Assembly: GCF_001742425.1 (NCBI RefSeq)
Contig: NZ_MJEH01000033.1
Coordinates: 148,876 to 212,875, forward strand
Direction of reading: 5' to 3'
From: Bacillus solimangrovi
Lineage (GTDB): Bacteria; Bacillota; Bacilli; Bacillales; Bacillaceae_N
DNA: 64,000 bases
The position numbers and the translations under genes were made by a program. Below are positions 50,781-62,916 of this stretch, one piece after another; positions within the stretch are counted from its first letter, which is position 1; each line of letters opens with the position of its first letter. A model generated the notes under the pieces. It was not told the origin of the DNA. It saw nothing but the letters and a program-made list of their open reading frames with translations, and ran no database searches.

Positions 50781-50809
50781 AGTGGAGGACATTTTCCTCC
50801 ACTTTTTTA
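50781..50809 (+). terminator. Terminator downstream of sigI-rsgI
   Basis: AGTGGAGGA, CATTT loop, TCCTCCACT, then TTTTTT. Confidence 0.88.
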
Positions 50810-51016
50810 ATGCGTATCATTGATTTTGTCATATGTTTAAAAAGTAATAGTTGATAACAAATAGAAAAGGTGGGTAATACGTCATCGACGTATTTCTCAG
50901 GAAATATCAGTAATTTGTCTAACGATAAATTATATGTCGAACAGTTTATCAAGGAATGTCTTCAATTATATCGAAAGATTCACATAACGATTATCTCTCA
51001 AAGGGGTTGTGTGTCT

Positions 51017-51364
51017 ATGGTAATTGACATTGCAATAAACGAACTTCAACAACGTTTGTTACAAACGAATTATATAAGTTCATTATTTTTTAAGGAGCCA
51101 ATGAATATCTGTCTAGTAATTGACGAGAGTAATTACCTTTATAATTTGAAAGGGAATTTGTGTAGAAGAATAGAGAGCGCTGATTATATTGATTTAACGA
51201 TCAAAGGTGATGAAGAGGTAGTTTTAGAATTCCTAAGCGGTGATACGCCATTGCTCAGCCTTATAAAACAAGGGAGAATTCATGTAGAGGGAAATTATCG
51301 GATGATTTTACGATTTGAAGCTATTGTATTCTGTGCGCTAGAAATAGAAAGTGATGTAGTTTAG
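51017..51364 (+). CDS. yusD: SCP2-like sterol-carrier-fold protein (YusD-like)
   Basis: A 115-residue protein with an SCP2-like domain: IDLTIKGDEEVVLEFLSGDT followed by GRIHVEGNYRMILRFEAIV. Such domains bind lipids or other hydrophobic ligands; function in Bacillus is unknown. The frame is open to a GTG at 50870, but the 49 extra residues are not family-like; ATG 51017 lies ten bases after AAGGGG and gives the usual size. In B. subtilis yusD sits between yusE and the methionine transporter genes, as here, except for the intervening sigI-rsgI. Confidence 0.65.
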   Translation: MVIDIAINELQQRLLQTNYISSLFFKEPMNICLVIDESNYLYNLKGNLCRRIESADYIDLTIKGDEEVVLEFLSGDTPLLSLIKQGRIHVEGNYRMILRFEAIVFCALEIESDVV

Positions 51365-51500
51365 TGTTAGTTTAAAAAAATAAATATAGACATATTGGAT
51401 TTCTATCGTGTTTTAAGTAAGTTAATTGATAAAAGAAAATATATTATTGACTAAGGAAATTAATTCTTGATTAATTAGACAGAAAATTTAGAATATAAAG

Positions 51501-51529
51501 TTGACTTTTGATTTTATAGGTGATAGCAT
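51501..51529 (+). promoter_or_regulatory. Promoter of the metY transcript
   Basis: TTGACT (51501-51506), a 17-bp spacer and TAGCAT (51524-51529), with TGA forming an extended -10. It lies about 28 bases before the riboswitch. Confidence 0.75.
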
Positions 51530-51556
51530 ATGTACCAATTAAGATAATTTAATCGA

Positions 51557-51722
51557 TCTTATCAAGAGAGGTGGAGGGACTGGCCCTTTGAAGCCCGGCA
51601 ACCAATTTTCTAATAAAAAAGAAAATGACGGTGCTAATTCCTGCAGAGTGTAGACTCTGAAAGATGAGGAGAGTGATATTATCGTTTGTTCGGTCCTCAT
51701 CTAATTTAAGATGAGGTTTTTT
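51557..51722 (+). ncRNA. SAM-I (S-box) riboswitch of metY
   Basis: Canonical S-box core: CTTATCAAGAGAGGTGGAGG, GAAGCCCGGCAACC, a variable P3 region, GGTGCTAATTCCTGC and GAAAGATGAGGAG. P1 pairs CTTATC with GATGAG. The terminator CCTCATCT/AGATGAGG plus TTTTTT is at 51695-51722; its 5' arm CTCATC can pair with the P1 3' strand as antiterminator. High SAM should terminate transcription. Confidence 0.96.
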
Positions 51723-51926
51723 ACTGTGCTATCCATTGAGGTGATAAATTTTAACGATTAGAACATATAAGTGGCTTTAGGTGAAAATTAGCACCTTTTC
51801 GTGACTTGGTTAGAAGATTTTTATACTGAAAATGGAAGTTGAATTAATGGGATTTTCGATCTATAGAATCATGTTTCTGTATGTAATTCATCATTACAAA
51901 CTAAAATTATAAAGGAGCGAGTTAAA
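51723..51926. other. Leader between riboswitch terminator and metY
   Basis: About 200 transcribed, non-coding bases. No second terminator or promoter was recognised. Confidence 0.5.
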
Positions 51927-53243
51927 ATGACAGAGAAACATTATCGTTTGGAGACGTTGGGGATTCATGGTGGACTACGACGAGATGATCAGACGGGTGC
52001 ACAAGCACTGCCGATATATCCAACAAATGCTTATCATTTTCAAAGTACTGAACATGCAGCTGATTTATTTGCTTTAAAAGAACAAGGGAATATCTACACT
52101 CGTATTACAAATCCAACAGTTAGTGCATTTGAAGATAGAGTCGCTCTGTTAGAAGGTGGGGTTGGAGCATTAGCTTTTGCAAGTGGTTCAGCAGCAATCA
52201 CAAATGCAATTCTTAATCTTGCGGAAGCAGGGGACGAAATCGTTAGTGCATCGACATTGTATGGAGGTACGTATAATTTATTTGCTCAAACTTTACCTAA
52301 GTTTGGAATTAAAGTTCACTTTGTTGACCCTACTGATGTTGAGAATTTTAGAAAGGCAATAACACCGAAAACTAAGGCTGTATTTGCAGAAACAATCGGT
52401 AATCCAAGCTTACATGTTCTTGATATCGAAGAAGTCGCCAAAGTTGCTCATGGAGAAGGTGTTCCGTTAATCGTAGATAATACATTTGCTACACCATATT
52501 TATTACGACCGATTGAATATGGGGCAGACATCGTTGTCCATTCAGCTACTAAATGGATCGGAGGAAATGGAACTGCTCTAGGAGGAATCGTTGTCGATGC
52601 AGGTAATTTTGATTGGAGTTCTGATAAATTTCCAGGCTTTACAGAACCTGATCCAAGCTACCATAATCTTGTGTATTCAGATGCGTTAGGACCAGTGGCA
52701 TATATTATTAAAGCCCGTGTTCAATTATTAAGGGATACGGGTGCTGCTCTTAGTCCATTTAATGCTCATCAGCTGAGTCTTGGGTTAGAGACCTTACACG
52801 TACGAATGAAAGAGCATGTAGCAAATACACGTGAAATCGTAAAGTACTTGGAAGAGCATCCTGCAGTTGAATGGGTACTTTATCCTGAACTAGAAAATCA
52901 TCCAGCGTATGAGTTAACGAAGAAGTATTTGTCTAAGGGGGCAGGTTCGGTTATTGTATTCGGTATTAAGGGAGGAAGAGAAGCGGGTTCTGCCCTAATT
53001 AACAATCTTCAGCTATGGTCCCATGTTGCAAATGTAGGTGATGCAAAGAGTTTAATTATACATCCAGCAAGTACGACGCATCGACAATTGAACGCTGAGG
53101 ATCTAAAAAAATCAGGTGTGTCAGAAGATTTAATTCGTTTGTCTGTAGGCATTGAACATATAGAGGATTTAATTAATGATCTAGATCAAGCTATTGAAAA
53201 AGCAACTGGAACAGCATTAAAAGTTGACAAAGCGGAAGTATAA
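51927..53243 (+). CDS. metY: O-acetylhomoserine aminocarboxypropyltransferase (sulfhydrylase) MetY
   Basis: PLP enzyme that makes homocysteine directly from O-acetylhomoserine and sulfide. At 438 residues it has the length of the O-acetylhomoserine sulfhydrylase branch of the Cys/Met-metabolism PLP family, not the shorter gamma-synthases. Seen: YTRITNPTVSAFEDRVALLEGG near 52-73 (in part), FASGSAAITNAI, VDNTFATPYLLRP near 185 and PLP Lys in VHSATKWIGGNGT near 210. RBS AAAGGAG. Controlled by the SAM riboswitch upstream. Confidence 0.94.
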   Translation: MTEKHYRLETLGIHGGLRRDDQTGAQALPIYPTNAYHFQSTEHAADLFALKEQGNIYTRITNPTVSAFEDRVALLEGGVGALAFASGSAAITNAILNLAEAGDEIVSASTLYGGTYNLFAQTLPKFGIKVHFVDPTDVENFRKAITPKTKAVFAETIGNPSLHVLDIEEVAKVAHGEGVPLIVDNTFATPYLLRPIEYGADIVVHSATKWIGGNGTALGGIVVDAGNFDWSSDKFPGFTEPDPSYHNLVYSDALGPVAYIIKARVQLLRDTGAALSPFNAHQLSLGLETLHVRMKEHVANTREIVKYLEEHPAVEWVLYPELENHPAYELTKKYLSKGAGSVIVFGIKGGREAGSALINNLQLWSHVANVGDAKSLIIHPASTTHRQLNAEDLKKSGVSEDLIRLSVGIEHIEDLINDLDQAIEKATGTALKVDKAEV

Positions 53244-53270
53244 CATAATAAGAATGGTAAATTTTATTTG

Positions 53271-53299
53271 TTGACACCTTTAGAATACCGTGCTAATAT
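53271..53299 (+). promoter_or_regulatory. Promoter of the metNIQ transcript
   Basis: Consensus TTGACA (53271-53276), a 17-bp spacer and TAATAT (53294-53299). Confidence 0.82.
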
Positions 53300-53342
53300 T
53301 TTCAACATAATTAATTTACTTAAATTTAATAGTTGTCTATGA

Positions 53343-53514
53343 CTCTTATCAAGAGAGGTGGAGGGACTGTGCCCTGTGAAGCCCGGCAACCATCAAACAG
53401 ATCATGTTTGAAATGGTGCCAATTCCTGCAAAGCAATGTTGCTTTGAGAGATGAGAGAAAGGAAATCGAAATATATTAACCTTTCTGCTCATTTGTGCGC
53501 AGAAAGGTTTTTTA
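53343..53514 (+). ncRNA. SAM-I (S-box) riboswitch of metNIQ
   Basis: S-box core CTCTTATCAAGAGAGGTGG, GAAGCCCGGCAACC, GGTGCCAATTCCTGC and GAGAGATGAGAG. The terminator AACCTTTCTGC / GCAGAAAGGTT followed by a T run lies at 53478-53514. The core is nearly identical to the metY riboswitch 1.8 kb upstream, but P3 and the expression platform differ. Confidence 0.96.
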
Positions 53515-53640
53515 TTTTGTTTTGTGTAATGGACCAGTCCTTATAGAGGAAGTCTATCATTATAGACAATGGAATAATGAAAGTAAATGAAACAGTCAAC
53601 TTAGTGATATGTAGCATAAGTGTGAAAGAGGTGGTCTTAT

Positions 53641-54666
53641 ATGATTGAATTGAGAAATATTAAGAAAGTATTTTCAACGAGAAGTGGTAATGTCACTGCT
53701 GTTGAAAAAGTCGATCTTACCGTAGAAAAAAGCGAAATATTTGGAATTATTGGTTATAGTGGTGCTGGTAAATCAACACTGATTCGAATGCTGAATAAAT
53801 TGGAAACACCTAGTGGTGGAGATATTATCATAGATGGTCATAACATTTCGAATCTTCAAGGAAAACAGTTACGTGAGGCAAGACAAGAAATAAGTATGGT
53901 CTTTCAACACTTTAATCTTCTTTGGTCGAGAACAGTTCGAGACAATATTGCTTTTCCTCTTGAAATAGCAGGAGTTGGAAAGGAAGAGAGAAAGAAGCGG
54001 GTTGATGAGCTTATTCGCTTAGTTGGTTTAGAAGGTCGTGAAGATTCATATCCATCACAGTTAAGTGGTGGACAGAAACAGCGTGTCGGTATAGCGAGGG
54101 CATTGGCTAACCGTCCAAAAGTGTTGCTATGTGATGAAGCAACTTCAGCACTTGACCCGCAAACGACCGATTCCATTCTTGACCTTCTTGTTGAAATTAA
54201 TGAACAACTAGGTTTGACAATTGTGCTTATCACACATGAAATGCATGTTATACGTAAAATATGTCACAGAGTTGCTGTGATGGAAAATGGTAAAGTCGTT
54301 GAGCAAGGTCCAGTACTAGACGTCTTTCGTAAGCCGAAAGAGGAAATAACAAAACGTTTTGTTAAGCAAGTAACAGAACCTACTGACAGCCATGAAACAA
54401 TTGATCATCTTATTGAGAAATATCCAAATGGTAAAGTGATTCAACTTACATTTGTTGGTGATAAAGCAGAACAACCTCTTATTACTCAATTGATTCGTAC
54501 ATTCAATCTGAATGTGAACATTTTACAGGGGAAGATTTCTCAAACGAAAACAGGTGCATATGGCACTTTAGTTGTTCATCTTGATGGACCACATGAAGAA
54601 GTGAATAATGCGCTGGCCTTCATTGAAGAAATTAACGTTGATGTGGAGGTAATCGAAAATGTTTGA
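53641..54666 (+). CDS. metN: Methionine ABC transporter ATP-binding protein
   Basis: ATPase of the MetNIQ importer for methionine. The 341 residues show Walker A GYSGAGKST near 38-46, Q-loop VFQHFN, signature LSGGQKQR near 141, Walker B VLLCDEATSALD, H-loop ITHEM, and a C-terminal NIL domain (about 265-341) that in MetN homologues binds methionine and inhibits transport. It overlaps metI by eight bases. Confidence 0.96.
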   Translation: MIELRNIKKVFSTRSGNVTAVEKVDLTVEKSEIFGIIGYSGAGKSTLIRMLNKLETPSGGDIIIDGHNISNLQGKQLREARQEISMVFQHFNLLWSRTVRDNIAFPLEIAGVGKEERKKRVDELIRLVGLEGREDSYPSQLSGGQKQRVGIARALANRPKVLLCDEATSALDPQTTDSILDLLVEINEQLGLTIVLITHEMHVIRKICHRVAVMENGKVVEQGPVLDVFRKPKEEITKRFVKQVTEPTDSHETIDHLIEKYPNGKVIQLTFVGDKAEQPLITQLIRTFNLNVNILQGKISQTKTGAYGTLVVHLDGPHEEVNNALAFIEEINVDVEVIENV

Positions 54667-55315
54667 AAATGTGAAATGGGACAAGGTTTGGGAGGCGACA
54701 GTTGAGACGTTATATATGACAAGTGTGTCTGTACTGTTTACTTTTATATTTGGAATATTACTTGGTTTACTTTTATTTTTAACTTCGAAAGGGAACTTAT
54801 GGGAGAACAAAATCCTTAATGGGATTACTGCGGCATTTGTTAATGTGTTTCGTTCTATTCCTTTTATTATTCTCATTATATTGTTAATTCCTTTTACAAA
54901 GGCAATTGTAGGTACAATTTTAGGAGCTAAAGCAGCATTACCTGCACTTATTATTGGAGCAGCACCATTTTATGCACGAATGGTTGAGATAGCCCTTCGA
55001 GAAGTTGATAAAGGTGTAATTGAAGCAGCTCGTTCTATGGGAGCAAGGACAAGTACTATTATTTTTAAAGTATTGTTACCAGAGTCAATGCCTGCATTAA
55101 TCTCCGGAATCACAGTTACAGCGATTGCTCTTGTAGGTTATACAGCCATGGCGGGTGTCGTTGGAGCAGGTGGATTAGGAACACTTGCATTTTTAGAAGG
55201 CTTTCAACGAAGCAATAATGATGTAACGTTTGTAGCAACTGTAGTTATTCTAATCATTGTATTTATTATTCAACTTATCGGTGATGCAGTTACGATGAAA
55301 ACCGATAAACGATAG
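54659..55315 (+). CDS. metI: Methionine ABC transporter permease
   Basis: Membrane subunit of 218 residues with about five transmembrane helices and the permease EAA motif REVDKGVIEAARSMGART near 118-135 that contacts MetN. B. subtilis calls this gene metP. The start lies inside the end of metN, so expression is coupled; metQ follows after 58 bases. Confidence 0.96.
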   Translation: MFENVKWDKVWEATVETLYMTSVSVLFTFIFGILLGLLLFLTSKGNLWENKILNGITAAFVNVFRSIPFIILIILLIPFTKAIVGTILGAKAALPALIIGAAPFYARMVEIALREVDKGVIEAARSMGARTSTIIFKVLLPESMPALISGITVTAIALVGYTAMAGVVGAGGLGTLAFLEGFQRSNNDVTFVATVVILIIVFIIQLIGDAVTMKTDKR

Positions 55316-55373
55316 GTATCATTCTTCTATATGAAGATAATATAAAACATCACAGAAAAGAGAGGGAGACAAA

Positions 55374-56222
55374 ATGAAAAAGTTATTTACGATTGTTTTT
55401 TCAGCATTACTTCTTGTTGCATTAGCAGCATGTGGACAAGGTGGAGAAACTGCTCCAGCTGAAGAAGGAGAAGCAACTCAAGTTGAAGCAACAAAAATAG
55501 TAGTGGGAGCTTCTAATGTGCCTCACGCAGAAATTCTTGAACAAGCAAAGCCGTTGTTAGAAGAAGAAGGTATTGAGTTAGAGATTGTGCCGTTCCAAGA
55601 TTACATTTTGCCTAACAAAGCACTAGAAGATAAAGAAATCGACGCGAACTATTTCCAACACATCCCATATCTTGAGGATCAAATCGCAGAAAATGGTTAT
55701 GATTTCACAAATGCTGGTGGGATTCACATTGAGCCTATTGGGATCTACTCTCAAAAATATTCATCACTTGATGAGCTACCAGATGGTGCGAAAGTAATTA
55801 TGAGTAATTCTGTCGCAGACCATGGTCGTGTTCTTTCTTTATTAGAAGTCCAAGGACTTATCACTTTAAAAGAAGATGTTGATAAAACGACAGCAACATT
55901 TGATGATATTGCTGAAAATCCAAAAAACTTTGAATTCGAAGCAGATATTGATGCTGGTTTCCTTCCACAAGTGTATAACAATGGTGAAGGTGATATCGTC
56001 TTAATTAATACGAATTATGCAATTGATGCTGATTTGAATCCATTGGAAGATGCAATCGCACTTGAAGGGGAAGAATCACCATATGTGAATATTATTGCAG
56101 TACGTACAGGTGATGAAAACAATGAGTCAATTAAAGCGCTAGTTGACGTATTACATTCAGAGGAAATTCAAAACTATATTATCGAAGAATATAACGGTGC
56201 AGTTGTACCAGTGAAGGAATAA
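55374..56222 (+). CDS. metQ: Methionine-binding lipoprotein
   Basis: Substrate-binding lipoprotein of the MetNIQ importer, 282 residues (NLPA family). A lipoprotein signal peptide ends in the lipobox LAAC with lipidated Cys at residue 20, followed by a short acidic linker. The binding domain begins near 44 (IVVGASNVPHAEIL) and contains NYFQHIPYLEDQ and the GFLPQVYNNGEGD region. Its lipidation would depend on Lgt, also encoded here. RBS AGAGAGGGAG. Confidence 0.96.
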   Translation: MKKLFTIVFSALLLVALAACGQGGETAPAEEGEATQVEATKIVVGASNVPHAEILEQAKPLLEEEGIELEIVPFQDYILPNKALEDKEIDANYFQHIPYLEDQIAENGYDFTNAGGIHIEPIGIYSQKYSSLDELPDGAKVIMSNSVADHGRVLSLLEVQGLITLKEDVDKTTATFDDIAENPKNFEFEADIDAGFLPQVYNNGEGDIVLINTNYAIDADLNPLEDAIALEGEESPYVNIIAVRTGDENNESIKALVDVLHSEEIQNYIIEEYNGAVVPVKE

Positions 56223-56232
56223 GTTTGTTAGT

Positions 56233-56263
56233 AGGGTAGCAATTCATGTTGCTACCCTTTTTA
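56233..56263 (+). terminator. Terminator of metNIQ
   Basis: GGGTAGCAA, six-base loop, TTGCTACCC, then TTTTTA. Confidence 0.9.
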
Positions 56264-56376
56264 TTTTGTTTACTAGAATAACAAATTAATGAACAGATGT
56301 AATATGTTTTTCTAAGGATAACGAAATGTAATTAACTCATACTAACGAGGTATACTCTTGTGGGAAGGATGGGTTA

Positions 56377-56748
56377 ATGATGGAACAATTTGAACCAAGA
56401 AATTCAACAGAGGAAGCTTTACATGCTTACAAAGCAGGTCTAGGTGTATTTACACAGAAACTACCTGAGTTTGCTCATCATTTTAATGCTTTTACAGAGG
56501 CTTGTTTCAAGGGTGGCGAAGTTTCAGAAAAAGAAAAACAAATGATTGCCTTAGGCATTAGCATCTATTCTCAAGATGAATATTGCATAATTTATCATAC
56601 GAAAGGTTGTCTTGATAATGGGGCAACTGAACAAGAGATATTAGAAACGACGGCTGTTGCATCAGCTTTTGGTGGTGGTGCTGCAATGAGTCAAGGTGTA
56701 ACTCTTGTACAAGAAGCCATTCAAGAGTTACAACAGGTAAAACATTAA
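56377..56748 (+). CDS. yurZ: Carboxymuconolactone decarboxylase/AhpD-family protein (YurZ-like)
   Basis: A 123-residue AhpD-like helical protein. Typical motifs: EKEKQMIALGIS near 47-58 and the core DEYCIIYHTKGCLDNGAT near 66-83. The usual C-x-x-C redox pair reads D-E-Y-C here, so the first Cys is missing while the second Cys and the proton-relay His remain. This argues against a classic AhpD disulfide cycle. Position between metQ and sufC matches B. subtilis yurZ. Two adjacent ATGs; the first was taken. Confidence 0.85.
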   Translation: MMEQFEPRNSTEEALHAYKAGLGVFTQKLPEFAHHFNAFTEACFKGGEVSEKEKQMIALGISIYSQDEYCIIYHTKGCLDNGATEQEILETTAVASAFGGGAAMSQGVTLVQEAIQELQQVKH

Positions 56749-56754
56749 GAATGA

Positions 56755-56790
56755 AAAACTCTTCCGTTCTCATTTAGGAAGGGTTTTTTT
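56755..56790 (+). terminator. Terminator after yurZ
   Basis: AACTCTTCC pairs with GGAAGGGTT (one G-T pair) around an 11-base loop, followed by TTTTTT. Confidence 0.82.
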
Positions 56791-57588
56791 CAATATCAAT
56801 GTGTCTTGAAATAAGGTATAGAGCAATAGATTCTCAAGAAAATAAGGATACTGACTTTTTAGAGACATTCAATTGTAAATGAAATTAAGTAAAAATGTAG
56901 TTACATGAACTTACTAAATTCCCCTTATTGGTTGAACTTACTATGAGAATGTGTAAATGTAGAGTTAATGAGAGTAACCTGTTGATAATGAATGATATTT
57001 AAGAAGAATCTAAGCTCCTATTATTCATTGGAGTTTATAGTGAGATTGTCCTTATACGTATTGTGTAGCTTTATTTGTTAGCGCCAACCTAGCGTGTTAA
57101 GATTAAGGATGTAATCAAAATTAAAAGAAATGACTCCTCATGACTGTCCTTTAAGTAGATAATACGTTGGCTACAAGTCAATTGGCTAGGTTACTCAAGG
57201 TTTTTAGTCAGACGTTCGATTGTCGCTTAGCCGTTCAAAGCTGTCAGGAGAAGGAAGACGAGAAAAGTCAGCAAATATTAACAAAGTTAACTACTAGCAA
57301 ATTGTTTTGAAAATATAGTAGCTTTAAATATTTTAGACCAGTAGAGAGATAAACTGCTGGTCTTCTTAAGTATTTTATAGTAGATAATAGGATTATGTTC
57401 AAGTATTGAATGGTTTCAAACAATGAAGCAATACTAAAATAAATAGCAGAGTACAGGGCTGTAATGTTACTGATCAAAACAACCTTTTCTAAGGAAATTA
57501 TATTATTACTATAGATATGGTGTTAACTGGTTGATATCATCTTTTATTTGTTATAAAATTAGAATGAGAATAAAATGAGAATTAAAGA
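56791..57588. other. Long non-coding gap upstream of the suf operon
   Basis: About 800 bases with no credible gene. A hairpin AGACCAGTAG/CTGCTGGTCT with a short T-rich tail lies at 57335-57367 (weak terminator). The stretch 57060-57280 is less AT-rich than its surroundings and contains complementary AACCTAGC (near 57086) and GCTAGGTT (near 57185), so it may form a structured RNA or be a gene remnant. Confidence 0.45.
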
Positions 57589-57616
57589 TTGACCTTTTCC
57601 TTAACGGGTATACAAT
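57589..57616 (+). promoter_or_regulatory. Promoter of the suf operon
   Basis: TTGACC (57589-57594), a 16-bp spacer and TACAAT (57611-57616). Immediately upstream AATGAGAAT occurs twice (57563-57571 and 57574-57582), 11 bp apart. Confidence 0.75.
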
Positions 57617-57652
57617 AGAAACATGAATTAGGATTAAATGGAGGTAAATGTT

Positions 57653-58435
57653 ATGTCATCAACATTAAAAATTCAAGATCTTCATGTTGAGATCGACGGT
57701 AAAGAAATTCTTAAAGGTGTAAACTTAGAAATCAATGGCGGAGAGATTCATGCAATTATGGGTCCTAACGGTACTGGTAAATCAACGTTAGCTTCTGCAA
57801 TTATGGGTCATCCTAAATACGAAATTACTAAAGGTTCAGTTACTTTAGATGGTGAAGACGTACTTGAGATGGAAGTTGACGAGCGTGGACGCGCAGGTCT
57901 TTTCCTTGCTATGCAGTATCCGAGTGAAATCAGTGGTGTAACAAACGCAGATTTCTTACGTTCTTCAATTAATGCTCGTCGTGAAGAAGGCGAAGAAATT
58001 CAATTGATGAAATTCATCAAATCAATGGATAAAACAATGGATTTCTTAGAAATGGATCCGAATATGGCACAGCGTTATTTAAATGAAGGCTTCTCTGGTG
58101 GTGAGAAGAAGCGTAATGAAATTCTTCAATTGATGATGCTAGAACCGAAAATTGCAATTCTTGATGAAATTGATTCTGGATTAGATATTGATGCACTAAA
58201 AGTTGTATCAAAAGGTATTAATGAAATGCGTGGAGATGATTTTGGCTGTTTGATCATTACTCACTACCAACGTCTACTTAACTATATCACTCCAGATAAG
58301 GTACACGTTATGATGCAAGGACGTGTTGTGAAATCAGGCGGTACTGAATTGGCTGAACGTTTAGAAGCAGAGGGTTATGATTGGATTAAACAAGAACTAG
58401 GTATTGAAGACGAAACAGTTGGACAGGAAGCGTAA
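57653..58435 (+). CDS. sufC: SufC, Fe-S assembly ATPase
   Basis: ABC-type ATPase of the SUF Fe-S scaffold SufBC(2)D. The 260 residues carry Walker A GPNGTGKST near 36-44, the variant signature FSGGEKKRNEI near 145 and Walker B ILDEIDSGLDID near 170-181. ATG 57653 was chosen with GGAGG eight bases upstream; an ATG 15 bases earlier overlaps that site. First gene of sufCDSUB. Confidence 0.97.
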   Translation: MSSTLKIQDLHVEIDGKEILKGVNLEINGGEIHAIMGPNGTGKSTLASAIMGHPKYEITKGSVTLDGEDVLEMEVDERGRAGLFLAMQYPSEISGVTNADFLRSSINARREEGEEIQLMKFIKSMDKTMDFLEMDPNMAQRYLNEGFSGGEKKRNEILQLMMLEPKIAILDEIDSGLDIDALKVVSKGINEMRGDDFGCLIITHYQRLLNYITPDKVHVMMQGRVVKSGGTELAERLEAEGYDWIKQELGIEDETVGQEA

Positions 58436-58453
58436 GCTGTAAGGAGGAATAGT

Positions 58454-61414
<2,961 letters not shown>

Positions 61415-61466
61415 AACCACTCAGCGAAAAATGAGAGGTTAACCATATATAAGGAGGGAACGATAG

Positions 61467-62864
61467 ATGGCTAAAAAAATGCCTGAAATTGGTGATTATA
61501 AATATGGCTTCCATGATAAAGACGTTTCCATCTTCCGGTCAAAACGTGGTTTAACAAAGGAAATCGTTGAAGAGATTTCTAACATGAAGGAAGAACCACA
61601 ATGGATGTTGGACTTCCGTTTGAAGTCACTTGAACATTTCTATAACATGCCTATGCCACAATGGGGCGGAGATATGGCAGACTTAAACTTTGATGAAATT
61701 ACGTATTATGTAAAACCTTCAGAGAAGTCTGAGCGTTCATGGGATGAGGTACCAGAAGAAATCAAACGTACTTTTGATAAGTTAGGTATCCCAGAAGCTG
61801 AACAGAAATATCTTGCAGGTGTATCAGCACAGTACGAATCTGAGGTTGTATACCATAATATGCAAGAAGACTTGGAGAAAATGGGAATTATTTTCAAGGA
61901 TACTGATTCAGCTCTACGTGAGAACGAAGATTTATTTAGACAATATTTCGGTACAGTTGTACCACCGGCTGATAACAAGTTCTCTGCGTTGAATTCAGCT
62001 GTATGGTCTGGTGGATCATTCATCTATGTACCAAAGGGTGTAAAAACAGACACACCACTACAAGCATATTTCCGAATTAATTCAGAGAATATGGGACAAT
62101 TTGAACGTACGTTAATCATTGCTGATGAAGATTCTTCTGTCCACTATGTAGAGGGTTGTACTGCACCTGTTTATACAACGAATTCACTGCACAGCGCAGT
62201 AGTAGAAATTATCGTTAAGAAAAATGCTTACTGCCGTTATACAACAATCCAAAACTGGGCGAATAACGTATTTAACCTCGTGACGAAGCGAACTGTGTGT
62301 GAAGAGAACGCAACGATGGAATGGGTTGACGGTAATATTGGTTCAAAACTGACAATGAAATATCCTGCTGTCATTTTAAAAGGTGAAGGTGCACGTGGTA
62401 TGACACTTTCAATTGCATTAGCTGGAAAAGGTCAACACCAAGATGCAGGTGCGAAGATGATTCACCTTGCACCAAATACGTCATCTACAATCGTATCAAA
62501 ATCGATTTCAAAACATGGTGGAAAAGTAACATATCGTGGTATCGTTCACTTCGGACGTAAAGCAGATGGTGCACGTTCTAACATTGAGTGTGATACACTC
62601 ATCATGGATAACAAATCAACTTCTGATACAATTCCATATAATGAAATTCTAAATGAAAATATTTCATTAGAGCACGAAGCGAAAGTTTCGAAAGTATCAG
62701 AAGAGCAACTGTTCTACCTTATGAGTCGTGGTATCTCTGAGGAAGAAGCGACAGAAATGATCGTAATGGGCTTCATTGAACCATTTACTCGTGAGCTTCC
62801 AATGGAATATGCAGTAGAGATGAATCGCTTAATCAAGTTCGAAATGGAAGGTTCAATTGGTTAA
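61467..62864 (+). CDS. sufB: SufB, Fe-S assembly scaffold subunit
   Basis: The main scaffold protein on which the nascent cluster is built, 465 residues. N-terminal [19 protein letters not shown], then [17 protein letters not shown] near 190, conserved [20 protein letters not shown] (Cys near 228), [10 protein letters not shown] and the terminal [20 protein letters not shown] helix region shared with SufD. RBS AAGGAGG. Last gene of the operon; terminator follows. Confidence 0.97.
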   Translation: MAKKMPEIGDYKYGFHDKDVSIFRSKRGLTKEIVEEISNMKEEPQWMLDFRLKSLEHFYNMPMPQWGGDMADLNFDEITYYVKPSEKSERSWDEVPEEIKRTFDKLGIPEAEQKYLAGVSAQYESEVVYHNMQEDLEKMGIIFKDTDSALRENEDLFRQYFGTVVPPADNKFSALNSAVWSGGSFIYVPKGVKTDTPLQAYFRINSENMGQFERTLIIADEDSSVHYVEGCTAPVYTTNSLHSAVVEIIVKKNAYCRYTTIQNWANNVFNLVTKRTVCEENATMEWVDGNIGSKLTMKYPAVILKGEGARGMTLSIALAGKGQHQDAGAKMIHLAPNTSSTIVSKSISKHGGKVTYRGIVHFGRKADGARSNIECDTLIMDNKSTSDTIPYNEILNENISLEHEAKVSKVSEEQLFYLMSRGISEEEATEMIVMGFIEPFTRELPMEYAVEMNRLIKFEMEGSIG

Positions 62865-62916
62865 TAGCTGAAATCCTATGGTATTAAAAGGTTCAGTTAA
62901 GAATCAGTTATCTTAA

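Noticed and set aside
50870..51016. N-terminal extension of the SCP2-like protein from GTG 50870
   Set aside because: AAAAGG overlaps that GTG so there is no properly spaced ribosome binding site, and the 49 residues are not SCP2-like; kept only as an alternative.
57268..57477. 69-residue minus-strand reading frame in the gap before suf
   Set aside because: Composition is that of AT-rich noncoding DNA, there is no Shine-Dalgarno, and it overlaps a terminator-like hairpin.
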